From: Synaphobranchus kaupii
Taxonomy: Eukaryota; Chordata; Actinopteri; Anguilliformes; Synaphobranchidae
Reading direction: 5' to 3'
DNA length: 64,000 nt
NCBI GenBank assembly: GCA_029718625.1
Contig: CM056391.1
Coordinates: forward strand, 20,187,218-20,251,217
Below are positions 32,737 to 58,400 of the stretch, piece by piece. The translations under genes and the position numbers were made by a program. Every line of letters starts with the position of its first letter. Position 1 is the first letter of the stretch. A model generated the notes under the pieces. That model ran no database searches, had not been told where the DNA came from, and saw nothing but the letters and a program-made list of their open reading frames with translations.

Positions 32737-33819
32737 GCCATGTATTGCATTCAGATAGAATCAATACTATGGGATCTTCTTCTGACAAACTCCAAAAATC
32801 TATGTAAGCAGGGTGAGGATTTTCTCAAGCCATGCTGACAAGTTGGCCAAACTAGTAAAATCCTGCGAAAATAGCAGGAAAACAACAATTACACCTTGGT
32901 GAGCAAACGTACATTCTTGCGTTTTCTGTAGTTTGCGTAAAACTAAACTAATAAAACTAAACATGGTGTTACGCCCAGCTGTAATTTATTGTTCAAAGCA
33001 CCCAATACGACATTGCAAACACCGTTGCAATGGTTATAATGTCCTCTATTGTCAATCAAACCAGAATTAATTGGAATACATAACAGCTGGTGGGTTTTTA
33101 CGCGTGGGGTTTCAGAAGGCGTACTTATAAATGGGGTGTGTATTTCTCAAACGGATTGTCCAAGACAAATGACCACTGAATCTAGAAAGTGACATCCTTA
33201 AAACAATGGTAGGATTCTATATTTTTCATATTTAGCAGCAGATATTGATAGTAGAATGACATGGTATAATTACACAAGAATTTAACTTATTTTACTAGTA
33301 TGCAAGGCTTTTCACAGCTGTATTAGTTGGGGCTATTATTGACTTTATCTTGTTGCTATGACAGAATACAAATTTTTGGTGGTGTAAAAATATTTTTATG
33401 AACTCACAGATAGACACTATTGTCCACTGTGTCACGCATGGGTCGGTATAGTTGTAGATGAGGCTGTTAAATGGACTAATTATGCGACAATAGTGGCACA
33501 GAATACAGAAACTCTGTATTCTGTCGATTTGTCACAAATCGTATACTAATAAAGATAGAACATGGAGTTTGTTGTTTCTACTCATAGTTCGGTTGCAGGA
33601 GCAATGATTGTCTGTTGAGCAATCTCACGGCGCTGGCGGCATGGCCACTAGGGCGTCTGCATAAATGGGTTGATTTTGGTAAGCCTAAGCTTTGGCCTAT
33701 GTCTATATCCTTGACTTTCATTAGCACAACTCTGGTCCTCATATTGACAAATGCGAATAACAGTCCTCCAATGGCAATCAAAAGCCTAGAATCAAGACTA
33801 GAGACTTAAGGCTCTCTTA
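32737..33819. other. Intergenic, no recognised feature
   Basis: Overlapping short open frames on both strands at 33578-33809 show no family resemblance. Nothing else seen. Confidence 0.4.
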
Positions 33820-34080
33820 TAACTGCACTAAGGAAGCAATTGAACACACCTGACAAATAGAAACACCTGCAAAGCTGGTGTTTCATTATGGTGCTCTGAA
33901 ATGTATAAAAAGTGCTGTTATTTCTACATTCTACATGGTGAAAACAAGATGTATAAAAATAAAAGCTGAGAATCTGCACATTAACTTCATGTGAATTGTT
34001 TGATTGCAAATAAAAAATTGTGGAGTACAGAGCCAAATCAAGAAAAAACATGTTTGTCCAAAACATTATGGAGAGCACTG
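33820..34080. repeat. Tc1-like right end
   Basis: The subterminal block GTACAGAGCCAAATCAAG and the terminal TTGTCCAAAACATTATGGAG-AGCACTG are followed by TA (34081-34082). Related in layout to 1826-1963. Possible partner of the end at 29280. Confidence 0.5.
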
Positions 34081-34082
34081 TA

Positions 34083-36081
34083 AATGTTCCCACCGACTGA
34101 ATAGATTTTCCAAAAAAAGTATGGGTTGTAATGGAAAATGCACCTTAGCACCCTAATATTTAGTTTAATCTTTTTCATGTTTGGATGTTCTTCAAATTAC
34201 TTTGTTTACAGGTTTTACATTTCAATAAATGCTTTTTTACATACTGCAGTGCTGAGTTTATTTACTTATGCTCACATACAGGTCATCTCATATTATATCT
34301 CCAAGTTCCTCAACACTGGTACATTTTGGTGAGGGACTCATCTTAAGTTAGCAGCAGTCAAGTGTTTAACACTAGTCTCATCCTACCCACTGTGTTGAGC
34401 CTTTCTAAAGTCAGTATAATATAATTGCAGTGTTTCAGATCAAAGTATTACCTGCTGTCATTTAGTAATATTCATTGGATATCCTTTTGTATTTTACTAA
34501 AATTCCACAATAATTCTTTCTTATGAAATATTGGCGATGAAACTCAATTTTGAGCCCTCACTATAACGTCAGAACTACACAATGGTCATGGTCTTGATTA
34601 GGACTTGCATTGCTCTGGTCATGGTCTTCATTCCGTCTCGCTCCCCTCGGTCTCGGCCACCCACTGCTCTCAGTCTTGCTTTAGGTAGTCTCGACTACAA
34701 CACTAACTGAAGCATGCCTTGTTGGACTTGATTCATTATAGGCACGGCCTTGGTGGAATGGTATAGGACACTTTTATTATGCTTATAAACATACGTACTG
34801 AGGATTTTTTTAGACAAAGGTAAATAATGTATACATTTGTTTTGATACCGTCAGCAGTGTTCTATTTTAAACAGTCAAATATAAAAGGCAAAATGTGAAT
34901 TTCTGATGAAAATATTTTTTACAGTGTTTCCAAATGGAAATATTTTCATATCGGTAATAATGACAAACATATGTCAGTTTTGATTAGGGTTGGCATTAAA
35001 AAACTATGATTTTGAGAATTAAAAAGAGCATAATAACATACCATGGATCTCATACATTGAAAATCTGACTGATGTGCATAACTCAACCTATAAACTTTTC
35101 CAGTACTGCTACCACAATGGCATATTATCATTGAACTGAGTACATGAAAGAATACATTTCAGCCTACAATATTTTCATTTAGTATAGGTGTAACGATTGT
35201 GACAAATGCCAAAACAATAAAAATACTCCACAAGATTAAAACACTTGTTTTAATCTTATGTTACTGCATCAGTCAACAAAATGGACTGAATTACACATTT
35301 CACAAAATGTCTAAACATACTGGAGGTCAACACAGTTCAATTATATAAATGTGCATCCATCCTTCAAAGTATTTTTGAACAATAAACATATTTGTTACAC
35401 ATAATGAAAGAAAAGATTTTTACAACCTCCTGAATATTTATTGGTTGGTTGAGAAGACAAACACCTCCCACAGAGAGGACTAAAACAGTTACTTGTCATG
35501 AGATATTGTCATGAGACTGGATGATCTACTCACACTCAGACCTCAGTAATGAAAGGGCTGTGGATCGCTGCCTCTTCCTCTGACAGTCAAAAAAAGAATG
35601 TTTGTGTAGTGTGCAGAGTAGAATAAAAACTACCAACCTAAATGTGTCCCTAAATAAACATTTTTTTAAATGCTAAAGGACAATGCTTTACTTTCCTTAT
35701 GTATTTTTTAGCAACGTGAGGGAAAAGTCAGCAGGACTGGAGAGGAAGTGCAGTGCACTGAGGGCACCAGGCTTGTTTAGCACCACTTTTTGAAAAAATT
35801 AAACGTATCAAAAACATGAATGTAAAAGAAAGCAGGACCTATTGGCCGGACCTATTTACAGAGTAACATCAGTAAGAAATATTTACAAATTTTGTCAAAA
35901 ACATTTCTGCTCTTTCTCAGTGATGAAAAGCAAATCTGCTTCAGTCCATATTTCTTCTGTAACATCCATACTGTGATATCGAGCAAGATGAAAAATCAGC
36001 CACAACAGGGGTTTTCACTCATCTCTGACATTTTGCTTGAAGGTCTACAATCAGGATAAGTCTTTCCCAAGGGCAGAAGAC
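34083..36081. other. GABPB1 3' flank and probable 3' UTR
   Basis: Downstream (minus strand) of the gabpb1 stop. A minus-strand AATAAA lies at 35442-35437, about 640 bases after the stop, a plausible polyadenylation signal. The rest is AT-rich with no gene recognised. Confidence 0.4.
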
Positions 36082-49539
<13,458 letters not shown>

Positions 49540-49664
49540 CTAGTGTTGAAAGTCAGAGCTTTTATACCTTGTTCCACATTACAATTCCGCACCATACTCC
49601 TTTTTCGATACAAATAGTTTCCTTACAGGAATTGAATATACTACAATATAGCCTACTGTACATA

Positions 49665-50780
49665 CAGTTGTGTTCAAAAAAATAGCAGTACAACATTAGT
49701 AACCTGATGAACCACTGTTATTAGTAGTAGTGATATTTCTGCATGGCAAATAATTTACTTGTAGATGTAGTAGTGTAATAGAAAAACAACAGACCCAACT
49801 GTCATGACATGCACGCTGTGTTCTGAGTAATTGACTCATTCATTGAAAGGGGCGTGTTCAAAATAATAGCAGTGTGGAGTTTAATTTGAGAATTCATTCA
49901 TTCTGTGAAAAAACAGGTGTCATTAATTGTCCTTTATTAAGAAGGGAAGCAAATGTTTCACACATTGTTATAAAATATATTTCCTTCTGAATTGCTAAGT
50001 AAAATGGGCCGTTCCAAACACTGTTCGGAGGAACAACGTAATTTGATTAAAAAGTTGATTGGAGAGGGGAAATCGTATAAAGAAGTGCAGCAAATTATAG
50101 GACGCTCAGCTAAAATGATCTCAAATGCTTTAAAATGGCAACAAAAACCCGAAACACGCGGAAGAAAACGAGCAACTACTGTTAAAACGGATCGAAGAAT
50201 AGTCAGAATGGCAAAGATTCAGCCAATCATCACCACCAGAAAGATCAAAGATTATATAAAATTACCTGTAAGTGCTGTTACAGTCAGAAGATGTTTGATC
50301 GAAGCTAAGCTATCAGCAAGAAGCCCCCGTAAAGCACCATTGTTGAAAAAACGGCATGTGCAGAATCGGTTAAAATTTGCCAAGGAACACATCGATTGGC
50401 CCAAAGAGAAATGGCGTAACATTATGTGGACTGATGAGAGTAAAATTGTTATTTTCGGGTCTAGTGGTCGTCGACAGTACGTCAGACGACCCCCGGGTAC
50501 TGAATTCAAGCCACAGTACACTGTGCAGACAGTGAAGCATGGTGGCGCAAAAATCATGGTATGGGGATGCTTTTCATACTACGGTGTTGGGCCTATTTAT
50601 CGTATACCAGGGATCATGGATCAGTTTGAATACATCAAAATACTTGGAGATTATGTTGCCGTATGCCGAAGAGGAAATGCCCCTGAAATGGGTGTTTCAA
50701 CAAGACAACGACCCCAAACACACGAGTAAGCGAGCAACATCTTGGTTCCAGACAAAAAGGATTGAGGTAATGGAGTGGCC
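49665..50780 (+). pseudogene. Tc1-type transposase, frameshifted and 3'-truncated
   Basis: Left TIR CAGTTGTGTTCAAAAAAATA after TA. The transposase starts at 50004 (MGRSKHCSEEQRNLIKKLIG) and reads through NIMWTDESKIVIFG (first Asp) and [14 protein letters not shown] to about 50650, where the frame shifts. It continues in the next frame with [15 protein letters not shown] (second Asp) and RIEVMEWP, then stops matching at about 50780, before the catalytic Glu and the right TIR. Broken. Lies in the gabpb1 leader intron, on the opposite strand. Confidence 0.88.
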
Positions 50781-51136
50781 AGTAATCCTGCTTTGTGACC
50801 CCGCCTACTCTTCAGGACCAGAGTTGCAAATCCTGGAACATAATGGATATTACATTTCCTTCCAGTAGGGGTTTTCATTCCATTTTCATTCCAACAATAA
50901 TTGCAACTTTAATTGTAACAAGCTGTCATTTGTTATCAATTAGACACTTAATGTCTATTTGAGGACTCTAAAGGCCAGATTATGCAAGAAATAGCTATGC
51001 GCAGCACACCATTAAGAACAATTTGCATCCCAAAACTTTTAATCGTTCAAATGAACAAATTGTTCCATTTTCAGTAATGTTAACCATTTTTCCATTAGAA
51101 GAGATGTTTTGACATTAAGCTGGGAACTGACATTAA

Positions 51137-51480
51137 TTCAATTAAATTCAATTTTATTTATATAGCGCTTTTCACAGATGACTGTCACAAAGACACTTTA
51201 CAGAACAGAAAGGGGAAATGGGAAATGCCAGCTCTAAGCCCCCAGATAGCAGAGATAAAAACTCTAGTAGGAGAGAAAACCCTCATACTATGGCGAGAAA
51301 AAACTCTCCGATGGGAAGAAATCTCGAGAGGAACCCGGCTATTGGGGGGATGCCCATCCTCCACTGGCCTATGGGTTGATTATGTCATAGGGAGGTATTC
51401 TATTCTGATGACTCCATCATGTAGAGATCAGCAGTGGCAGGTGGGGGGCGCCTAGCTGGTCTTGGGCTGGAGCTCCGGGC
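51137..51480 (-). repeat. LINE 3' tail (minus strand)
   Basis: The plus-strand complement begins AATTCAATTTTATTTATATA-GCGC and includes AAAACTCTCCGATGGGAAGA and CGAGAGGAACCCGG, a very common teleost LINE 3' region ending in an ATTCAATT-type tail. Confidence 0.65.
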
Positions 51481-52688
51481 CAGGAGGGGGGCGGGGGAAG
51501 GACGCGGGAAACTCGGGCTAGAGCTCCGGGCAGGTGCACGTGGGATTCACGTGGGAAATGAAGAGCTCAAATACAAAGCAAATGGAAAAGAGCCACACCT
51601 GCTATTATGTTCAAGTGGGGGGAAAATTTAAATTTAAATATGTTCAAGAACCTTGATTTCTCAAAATTTCGGAACGAAAATTGCTCTTATGTATAGGCCT
51701 AGTCAGCCACGTAACCGAGTTTGAAAACCCATGCTGTGTAGGATGTAGCTATTGGAACCATAGACTCATTGGAACGTGTGTGAAAACAGTTAACGTTAGC
51801 CATGGTAAGTGTATCATTGCAGCAATAACATGCAAGTGTGTGTGATGTTGCACGCAAGACGCTACCCGAGACGAGGCATAACTAACCCAAATTGGTACTT
51901 TAGTAAATTAAAGCAAAACATGGGTTATCCATTACTCAATGTCTTTATTGTCGAAGGGTACAATTTCTTGTGCAGCATGAATGTAGTCAAAATACCATAC
52001 TGCTAAACAAAATATTTAAATTATGCCATCCACACCTTTCTCAATCCAAACGAACTCAATCACCACGTCTCATCTAGCTATTCCCTGCACCCACTAGGAT
52101 CTATGATGGAAGCCATCATATAATGATGTATAGAAATGAACTTAGTTACGCCCATCATGTTGAATAACGTTATTGCACAAACATCTGCCAACTCGCCACC
52201 AAGTAGCTCGTAGCCAGATAAAAACAACAGTTGATCATTCTAGTTAACGGCTTAGCTTATTTGACATTTTGACGATTCGCCATGAGTCTTAACGTATTAG
52301 CTATGTAACTTAACTATTAGATTTCGCCTCGGAATGTTTTACCTTTTCATGTGTGCTTGCTAGCTAATATAGAACCACTTAAATCAGCAATATCACAGTT
52401 GCGAGCTAGCTATGAACCGGTTAGCTAACGTTATAGCAATTCAAGCCACAAAACAGTGTAAACAAGGTGGCTAGAAAGGTACCTAGTTAGCCTACACCGA
52501 CTACCGTCATTACCAGGAACCAACTAGCTATTATTAAATAAAGTTGTACTGGCGCAAGCAGATATTGTATGAATACGCCCAACTTGCTAACTTAGCTAAC
52601 GTTAGGCTTCCTACTTCTGGGCGCAATGCTTCAATCTAGCCACAGTAGCCAGCAACGTTATTAGAGACAAGTTACGCGCGGCGCTCAC

Positions 52689-52960
52689 CCGCCGCGACAC
52701 ATTTGCTAGCGTGCTAGGCCACCATTTTCTAGTCTACAATCACAACAGCATGAACCCCATTTACTCTCGACTGAACACAATTCCCCGCACCAAATTAACT
52801 GTATAAATTTTCTCCAAAAACGTAACATATAGGTAACTCCGGAACTCTGGCAAGATAATGCAATAAAACAGGAAATCGGTAGGATGATCGGGGTTCCGGG
52901 GGAAGTGGAATTATTTTTTACCAGCAAAGACATCAACTTCCACATCCGGTGGGGCCAGAC
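52689..52960 (-). promoter_or_regulatory. Probable gabpb1 non-coding first exon and promoter
   Basis: Because the gabpb1 ATG begins its exon, a leader exon must lie upstream. A good donor, CGCGGCGG|GTGAGCGCC, lies at 52688/52689 (minus strand) in locally CpG-rich sequence, with ETS-like motifs behind it: GGAAGTG at 52901-52907 and ATCCGG (CCGGAT on minus) at 52944-52949. GABP itself binds such motifs, so autoregulation is possible. The transcription start is not fixed. Confidence 0.45.
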
Positions 52961-53627
52961 AAAATACCCCGACACTGACCTGGAAAAGATTCGTTATTAT
53001 CCGAGTGATATCACGGGGTTTTCGTAGCTTACCTCGCCGCTTCAGTAAACCAAACTGTTGTGTAAAGAACCAGTGAATGATGCTGGCGAATTTGGGGTGT
53101 TTTCTATTAATGGTGTCTCTTCGGCGCTCAATTTTTTACTCAAAGAAAAGTCCCCGTATTATGCGCGGATGTACACAGAATAGGCACCATACCCACTTTA
53201 AATTCATAGGCTACAGCCAGCAGCGTGTTCGATTTTAACGCACTGACGTCACTATATTTAGTATTTATTGTTGTGGCATATTCTTAAGTGTAATTCCCAA
53301 AATGCACGCGTCTGGGGGTTACTAAGTGATATGTTTCAAGACATATTTTAAAACACACGTGCATGCGGATTAATACATACTAACCTTCGCCAGTGTACAT
53401 GCGCTGATCGCCTTGATAGCTACGTATGATATAACTGAACTAGATAAATGCAGTCTAAACAACAGCGAGGTTGACAAAGTCGCACACTTGTGAGTCGTGA
53501 TAATTGGGCATACGGCTGTTATAAATGCAACTGGCAAAAGGTTTGTGTTTATCTCAGCGTACACACATTATTCTGGGTAATGCTCACAGTGAAAAATGTT
53601 TTCAAACGAGTCAACATTTTACCAGAA

Positions 53628-53808
53628 GTGGAAATCCAGGGGATAAAGTAAATGTCCTCCCCAGTATTTTGCTCCAATCACCTGGATTTGCTAATTAACA
53701 TAATTCTTCAGCGAGGAGGTAGAACTAATTAGTGAGCTCAGCTGGCTGAGTTTATGGGTGGAAGAAACACATGGTAGGACTTTTACTTTATGTCCCCTGG
53801 ATTTCCAC
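53628..53808. mobile_element. 180-bp MITE between gabpb1 and usp8
   Basis: Ends GTGGAAATCCAGGGGA and TCCCCTGGATTTCCAC are inverted. The interior (CAATCACCTGGATTTGCTAA, GGGTGGAAGAAACAC) is also found in both arms of the 8212-10690 palindrome. Confidence 0.7.
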
Positions 53809-54011
53809 CGCTGTATTTAACTTAGAATCACCACCACTCAGTTGGATTTGTGATATTGTCTCAAAGGATAGAATCACGACCCCTATCCGGTATTTATACG
53901 ATATTGACCGCAACCTGTCCTTTTTAATGTTGTTAATAAAGCCATTACACTGACGCCCCCTAGATAACACATTCAACTGGTTCAAAGGACAGACGGACAA
54001 CGTGGACGTCC

Positions 54012-54019
54012 TCACGTGA
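54012..54019. promoter_or_regulatory. Palindromic E-box TCACGTGA
   Basis: A perfect 8-base E-box of the USF / TFE / MITF type, about 0.5 kb upstream of the probable usp8 leader exon. Confidence 0.35.
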
Positions 54020-54063
54020 CTCCAGTGGAAAGGGGAAGGTGTATAAAAATAACGTTACACTTA

Positions 54064-54115
54064 GGCATTTAACGTTAGCAGACGCTCTTATTAAGAGCGA
54101 CTTACAGAAGTGCAC
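54064..54115 (-). repeat. Short LINE tail fragment
   Basis: GCAGACGCTCTTATTAAGAG and GCGACTTACAGAAGTGC, the complement of the L2-type 3' tail also seen at 19725 and 31570. Confidence 0.6.
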
Positions 54116-54438
54116 AGGCTACATACAAACACAACTATAAAAAAATATTATAAACACACTTTCCGTCTTGTTTACACGTGAGGTCAAGTTACAGTCACGC
54201 ATTTTCATATCCTTTGGCACAATATCACACAATATGCCCATGGCAATGCTAAAATATAAAACAAAATAAGGGTTTGAATTGAGAAATGGAAGTAGTGTTG
54301 TGTATCTAAACTAGTATAAGGACAAGGAAGTTAAAACTACCTGTAATAGTTACAGGTGAATGTTGGTAGAATTCCACAGCTGTTTGGGCAGATATTTCTA
54401 TGGGCTTTGGTTGGGGAAAAGGAGGAACCGAAGTACAG

Positions 54439-54464
54439 TGACGTAATAAACTAGGTCACGTGGC
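54439..54464. promoter_or_regulatory. CRE-like and E-box sites in probable usp8 promoter
   Basis: TGACGTAA at 54439-54446 followed by GGTCACGTGGC at 54454-54464, just before the CpG-containing block that leads into the probable first exon. Confidence 0.35.
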
Positions 54465-54489
54465 GACGTCCGTATTGTCCGTCCGGTGG

Positions 54490-54623
54490 CTCCCTGGCTT
54501 AAATTTGAAGTCTTTCCGGGAGTCAGCTGTCCGATAAACCAAAACAAGTACCTAATTTACTTGTGGTGGGACAGGTTGTGACACCGTCGATTACTCTTGG
54601 TCTTCAGGGAGTGGGGACAACTG
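54490..54623 (+). other. usp8: Probable usp8 5' UTR exon
   Basis: The start codon exon opens with an acceptor (CTTCTTCAG|ATAAACC at 55216), so a leader exon is needed. The best donor upstream is ACAACTG|GTTAGT at 54623/54624. The 5' limit is a guess. Confidence 0.4.
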
Positions 54624-55011
54624 GTTAGTTCATGTTGTGATTCTAATTTTAAGCAACAAATGTAATTTGACTTGATAGCTCGCTACCTTATCTTGCTAGC
54701 ATTCTAATGCAGCTTGTTAGCTAACCAGGAAATTTGACTTCCTGGATCGACATGTATTGTAGCCTACTGTAACGTACTGTAATATGTATTGTTTATGTTC
54801 TAGCTTACCAGTGAATTGGATTATATTTCAGAGGAATAATTATCTTAATAACAATGCCAACCATTGAGGAGTTGGCTGCAGATCTAGCTAGTAAGACACT
54901 AACGTTACTCCAGAATCCTTGCTTATTTTTGTTCCAGTTTTATGCGGACTGACAACCAGTATTCTCAACAAGTAGATAGCTGACCAAGAAACACGCACAT
55001 GTGAGTGTTAA

Positions 55012-55027
55012 AGGGTAACTACACTAG
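55012..55027. repeat. Isolated TTAA-MITE end
   Basis: TTAA followed by AGGGTAACTACACTAG, the left end of the 44357-44967 family. No right end found downstream, so it is a fragment. Confidence 0.45.
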
Positions 55028-55300
55028 TTGAAACTAGTACGAAATCACCCGTGTTCAAAGTTAGCTATTTTTCGGAAGTCTTTATATAAGCAGTTAGGGA
55101 GAGGTTATTGCGCTGTGATAACTAGCTATACGTACAGTTATCTTCTTAGTAGATAATTTGCTTAAGTGCATTAACCCAAATGTAGCTACAATTGTTTACT
55201 TTTTTTCTTCTTCAGATAAACCGGCCTGAATCTGACGACGAACATGTAGAAGTTATTTTATAATCGATGGTGCACATTTGAGACAAAATTACCTACAAAG

Positions 55301-55404
55301 ATGCCCGCGGTAACAGTGGAGGTAAAGGAGCTTTACGTCTCAACGTCTTTGAGTGGCCTCAACAAGAAGGCCGAAATTAAGCCAGATAAAATAAACACGA
55401 GAAG
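55301..55404 (+). CDS. usp8: usp8 first coding exon
   Basis: The exon begins at 55216 after a T/C-rich acceptor; the ATG at 55301 gives [20 protein letters not shown], residues 1-34 plus two bases. Donor GTATGT. The untranslated part has in-frame stops, supporting this start. Confidence 0.94.
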
Positions 55405-58400
55405 GTATGTTACACGATTTGCTATTTTGGAAACCATGTGGTGTGTGTGTGTGTGTTTTGCGTCTAAATTGTTATCTTGGATTTAATACTGCGTAATTGT
55501 TCAAACAAACGTAAACCAACAGCATAGAAGTCGCAGTGACTTCATTATTACAGCACTCTAGCCTACGTTAAATCCGACAGCAGAACTAATGCAACATAAT
55601 ACGTTGTCATCATTGGCCCAAATAAACATGCCATCGTGGTGATTATCAAGATGTTTTATTTATTGTACTGAGGAATCATCGATATTATTAATTACATTTG
55701 GATAACAGTGGTTCAATGTGAGTTTGTGTTTGCACATCTGGTCTTGTCCTCAGTTACGTGCAGAGTGCCTGTAAAATATTTAAAACGGCAGAAGAATGTC
55801 GCCTTCACCGGGATGAAGAGAAGGCCTATGTTCTGTACATGAAATACTTAACAGTCTACGATCTCATCAAAAAGAGGCCCGATTTCAAGCAGCAACAGGT
55901 ACACCGCCTGATTGAATCGTAATTGCGATTTTAGAAAAGGTAATATTTATTAATGTTTGATGATGGTATGTTGTTAAAGACTATTTTTGTTCATCTGCTG
56001 TCAATAGTACCAATAAAAGGTAATGACTGTGTTTTGTATGGATATAAGTATGAAAACATTACCATTGTAGCACTTCTTATAGGATGAAAATGATGAATTA
56101 TGAAATGAAAAATAAAAAAACTTTACTGACAGAGATGGCAATTAATGACTAATTGTCCCAATTTATTTTATCAAAGGATTTTTTTCTTTCTATGCTTGGA
56201 CCAACCAGCTTTAAGAAAGCCATAGAGGAGGCCGAAAAGCTGTCTGACAGCCTCAAGCTCAGGTCAGATTTGTAAATTATAATTTATTTTGCACTGAGTT
56301 TCACCTAGGGATGTTAACTGAAGCATGTAACAAAATTTAATATGTAGTTATGTTGAAACAATTTGTCCTATATCACTGAGCACCCAACACTGACTGTTGC
56401 TTTTTGGTTAGTTCCAATTAAGTTCTTGTGGTTTTGATATTTTAAAAACCTGTCCATATCTGTCAGGTATGAGGAGGCAGAAGTGCGCAAAAATCTGGAA
56501 GAGAGGGAGAAAATTGAGGAAAAGAAGAAGAGAGAGGAGAAATCTGAGAAGGATGCAGGGAGGAGCTCCTTCAAAGAGGGGACGGGAGCAAAGAATGAGA
56601 TCAAGAAGGTAGTGCATCATTGAAGAACCAACTGAGTTTACAGTCATTTGCAATTAACAAATAATGGACAAAAACTGCAGTCACTAAAGGATAGATAAGA
56701 GGCAGCTAAATCACAAGTTACATGAATGAAAGTCAAGTAAATATACTTGCTGTTTTAAAGGGATAGTTCACATTCTGGGTTTTAAAAATATATTATTTCA
56801 GTTTATGTTTTTAATTAGTCCAGACATTTTTTGTATACGATGAGATGTATTTAGAGAAGTTTCTTATTATGTGGCACCTTTACAATGGCAAGTATAGGCC
56901 ATTTAGGGGTTTGTGGTCTAAAGCAAGAAGCACTCCAAAGCAAGTTGTGCAGCAACGTATCAAAAACCTACACTAAATATAGGATAAATGAAAAAAAACC
57001 CAGGAAGTGAACTATACCTTTAGAGTAAAGGTTACACATTTTTACAGTAATAATGAAATAAACCATGAATTGTATCTTTTAATTGATATCCTTGATTGAT
57101 TAATTCTTACATATATGCAACCTGCGGGTTATGTATTTCTGTTTTTAATTCAGGACACTGATCACTGTTTATGTGGGGCAGGGTATGCCATTGTTCTATC
57201 TTAGGAGTAGCCTACACTTTAGAAAATATCATCCCTAGTACAAAGAATGGTATCACATGTTTGATCTGTAGTTAATGCAAATTATCACCTGTTAAAATGT
57301 GGATATGACATATATATATGTAGTAATAATGCACGCTTCTGCTGTAGGTAAAAGTGGAGCAGAAGGAAGCTAAAATTGACAATCCTAAAGGTAAGGTAGT
57401 TCTGTTACTTTGAAAGTGATATGTAAATGAGTTCAATGAGTAAGATGCTAAGAAGTCAATTAATAACTTGCCTAGGAGATGAAGAGTTCCAGTAATCTGC
57501 ATTTTGAGGCAGCACAGTAAAGTATAGCTGTCTTCTGTATTTCATATAAAACATCCTCTTTTACTCTCCCTACCTCTCTCCCTGGATAGCTACCGTCTGT
57601 CCTGGAGCGGTCACTGCTGAAAAGCTCTATAAGATGATGAAAGATCAGAACATGAGTGTCATTGTCATGGATGCCAGAAGCAGGAGAGATTTTGAAGATT
57701 CCCAAATTCTAGTACCACTGCAGAACTGCATCAGTGTTCCAGAAGAGGCCATCAGTCCAGGGTAGGCGGTTCTGGGAAAAGGGGATGGGTGGGGTGGGGA
57801 AAATGTGGGAAAATTGGCATATTTGTACAGAGCCCTGTAGATAGTCATTTACAATTTATTGTTGAATTCTGAGCAACTGATCAGTGTTCATTGTCTCAGT
57901 GTGTTTTCTTATTGAAGTCACTATTTAACCAACAAGATTGACACAATTCCCCTGATTGTAGTAGAACAATAGTTCTGAGTTTGGAACTATAAAAATAAAA
58001 GGTCACATGTGAGACTTTATTTGTGAGCTGGTTCCTGAACATGTTTAGAAGTAAACATTTTAAGATGTACTCAAGGACATAGCTCTGAGCTATTCCACCT
58101 TACTCATTTAAAATCTCCATTGGTGATAAGAAATTTTTTTGTTATCAGAATAACTGTAAATCAAATTGAAGCCAAGCTTCCGGAGGAGTCCAGAGATCAA
58201 TGGCAGAAGCGGGGCTTCGTGGATTACATAGTCCTGCTGGACTGGTTTAGCTGTGTGGCAGACCTCAAACTGGGAACCACTCTTCAGAGCCTGAAGGACG
58301 CCCTGTATAAGGTGCAAATGTGTGGCAAGCATGCAATTCTGTTTTTATAGTAAGCCATGTGTATGTGTGTAGTTGTACTGTATAGTATGCCTCCCAGTAG

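Noticed and set aside
33578..33809. Overlapping open frames on both strands
   Set aside because: No recognisable motif, no splice context; chance frames.
17147..36081. Search for HDC exons between slc27a2 and gabpb1
   Set aside because: No pyridoxal-decarboxylase-like segment seen on either strand; absence cannot be proved by eye.
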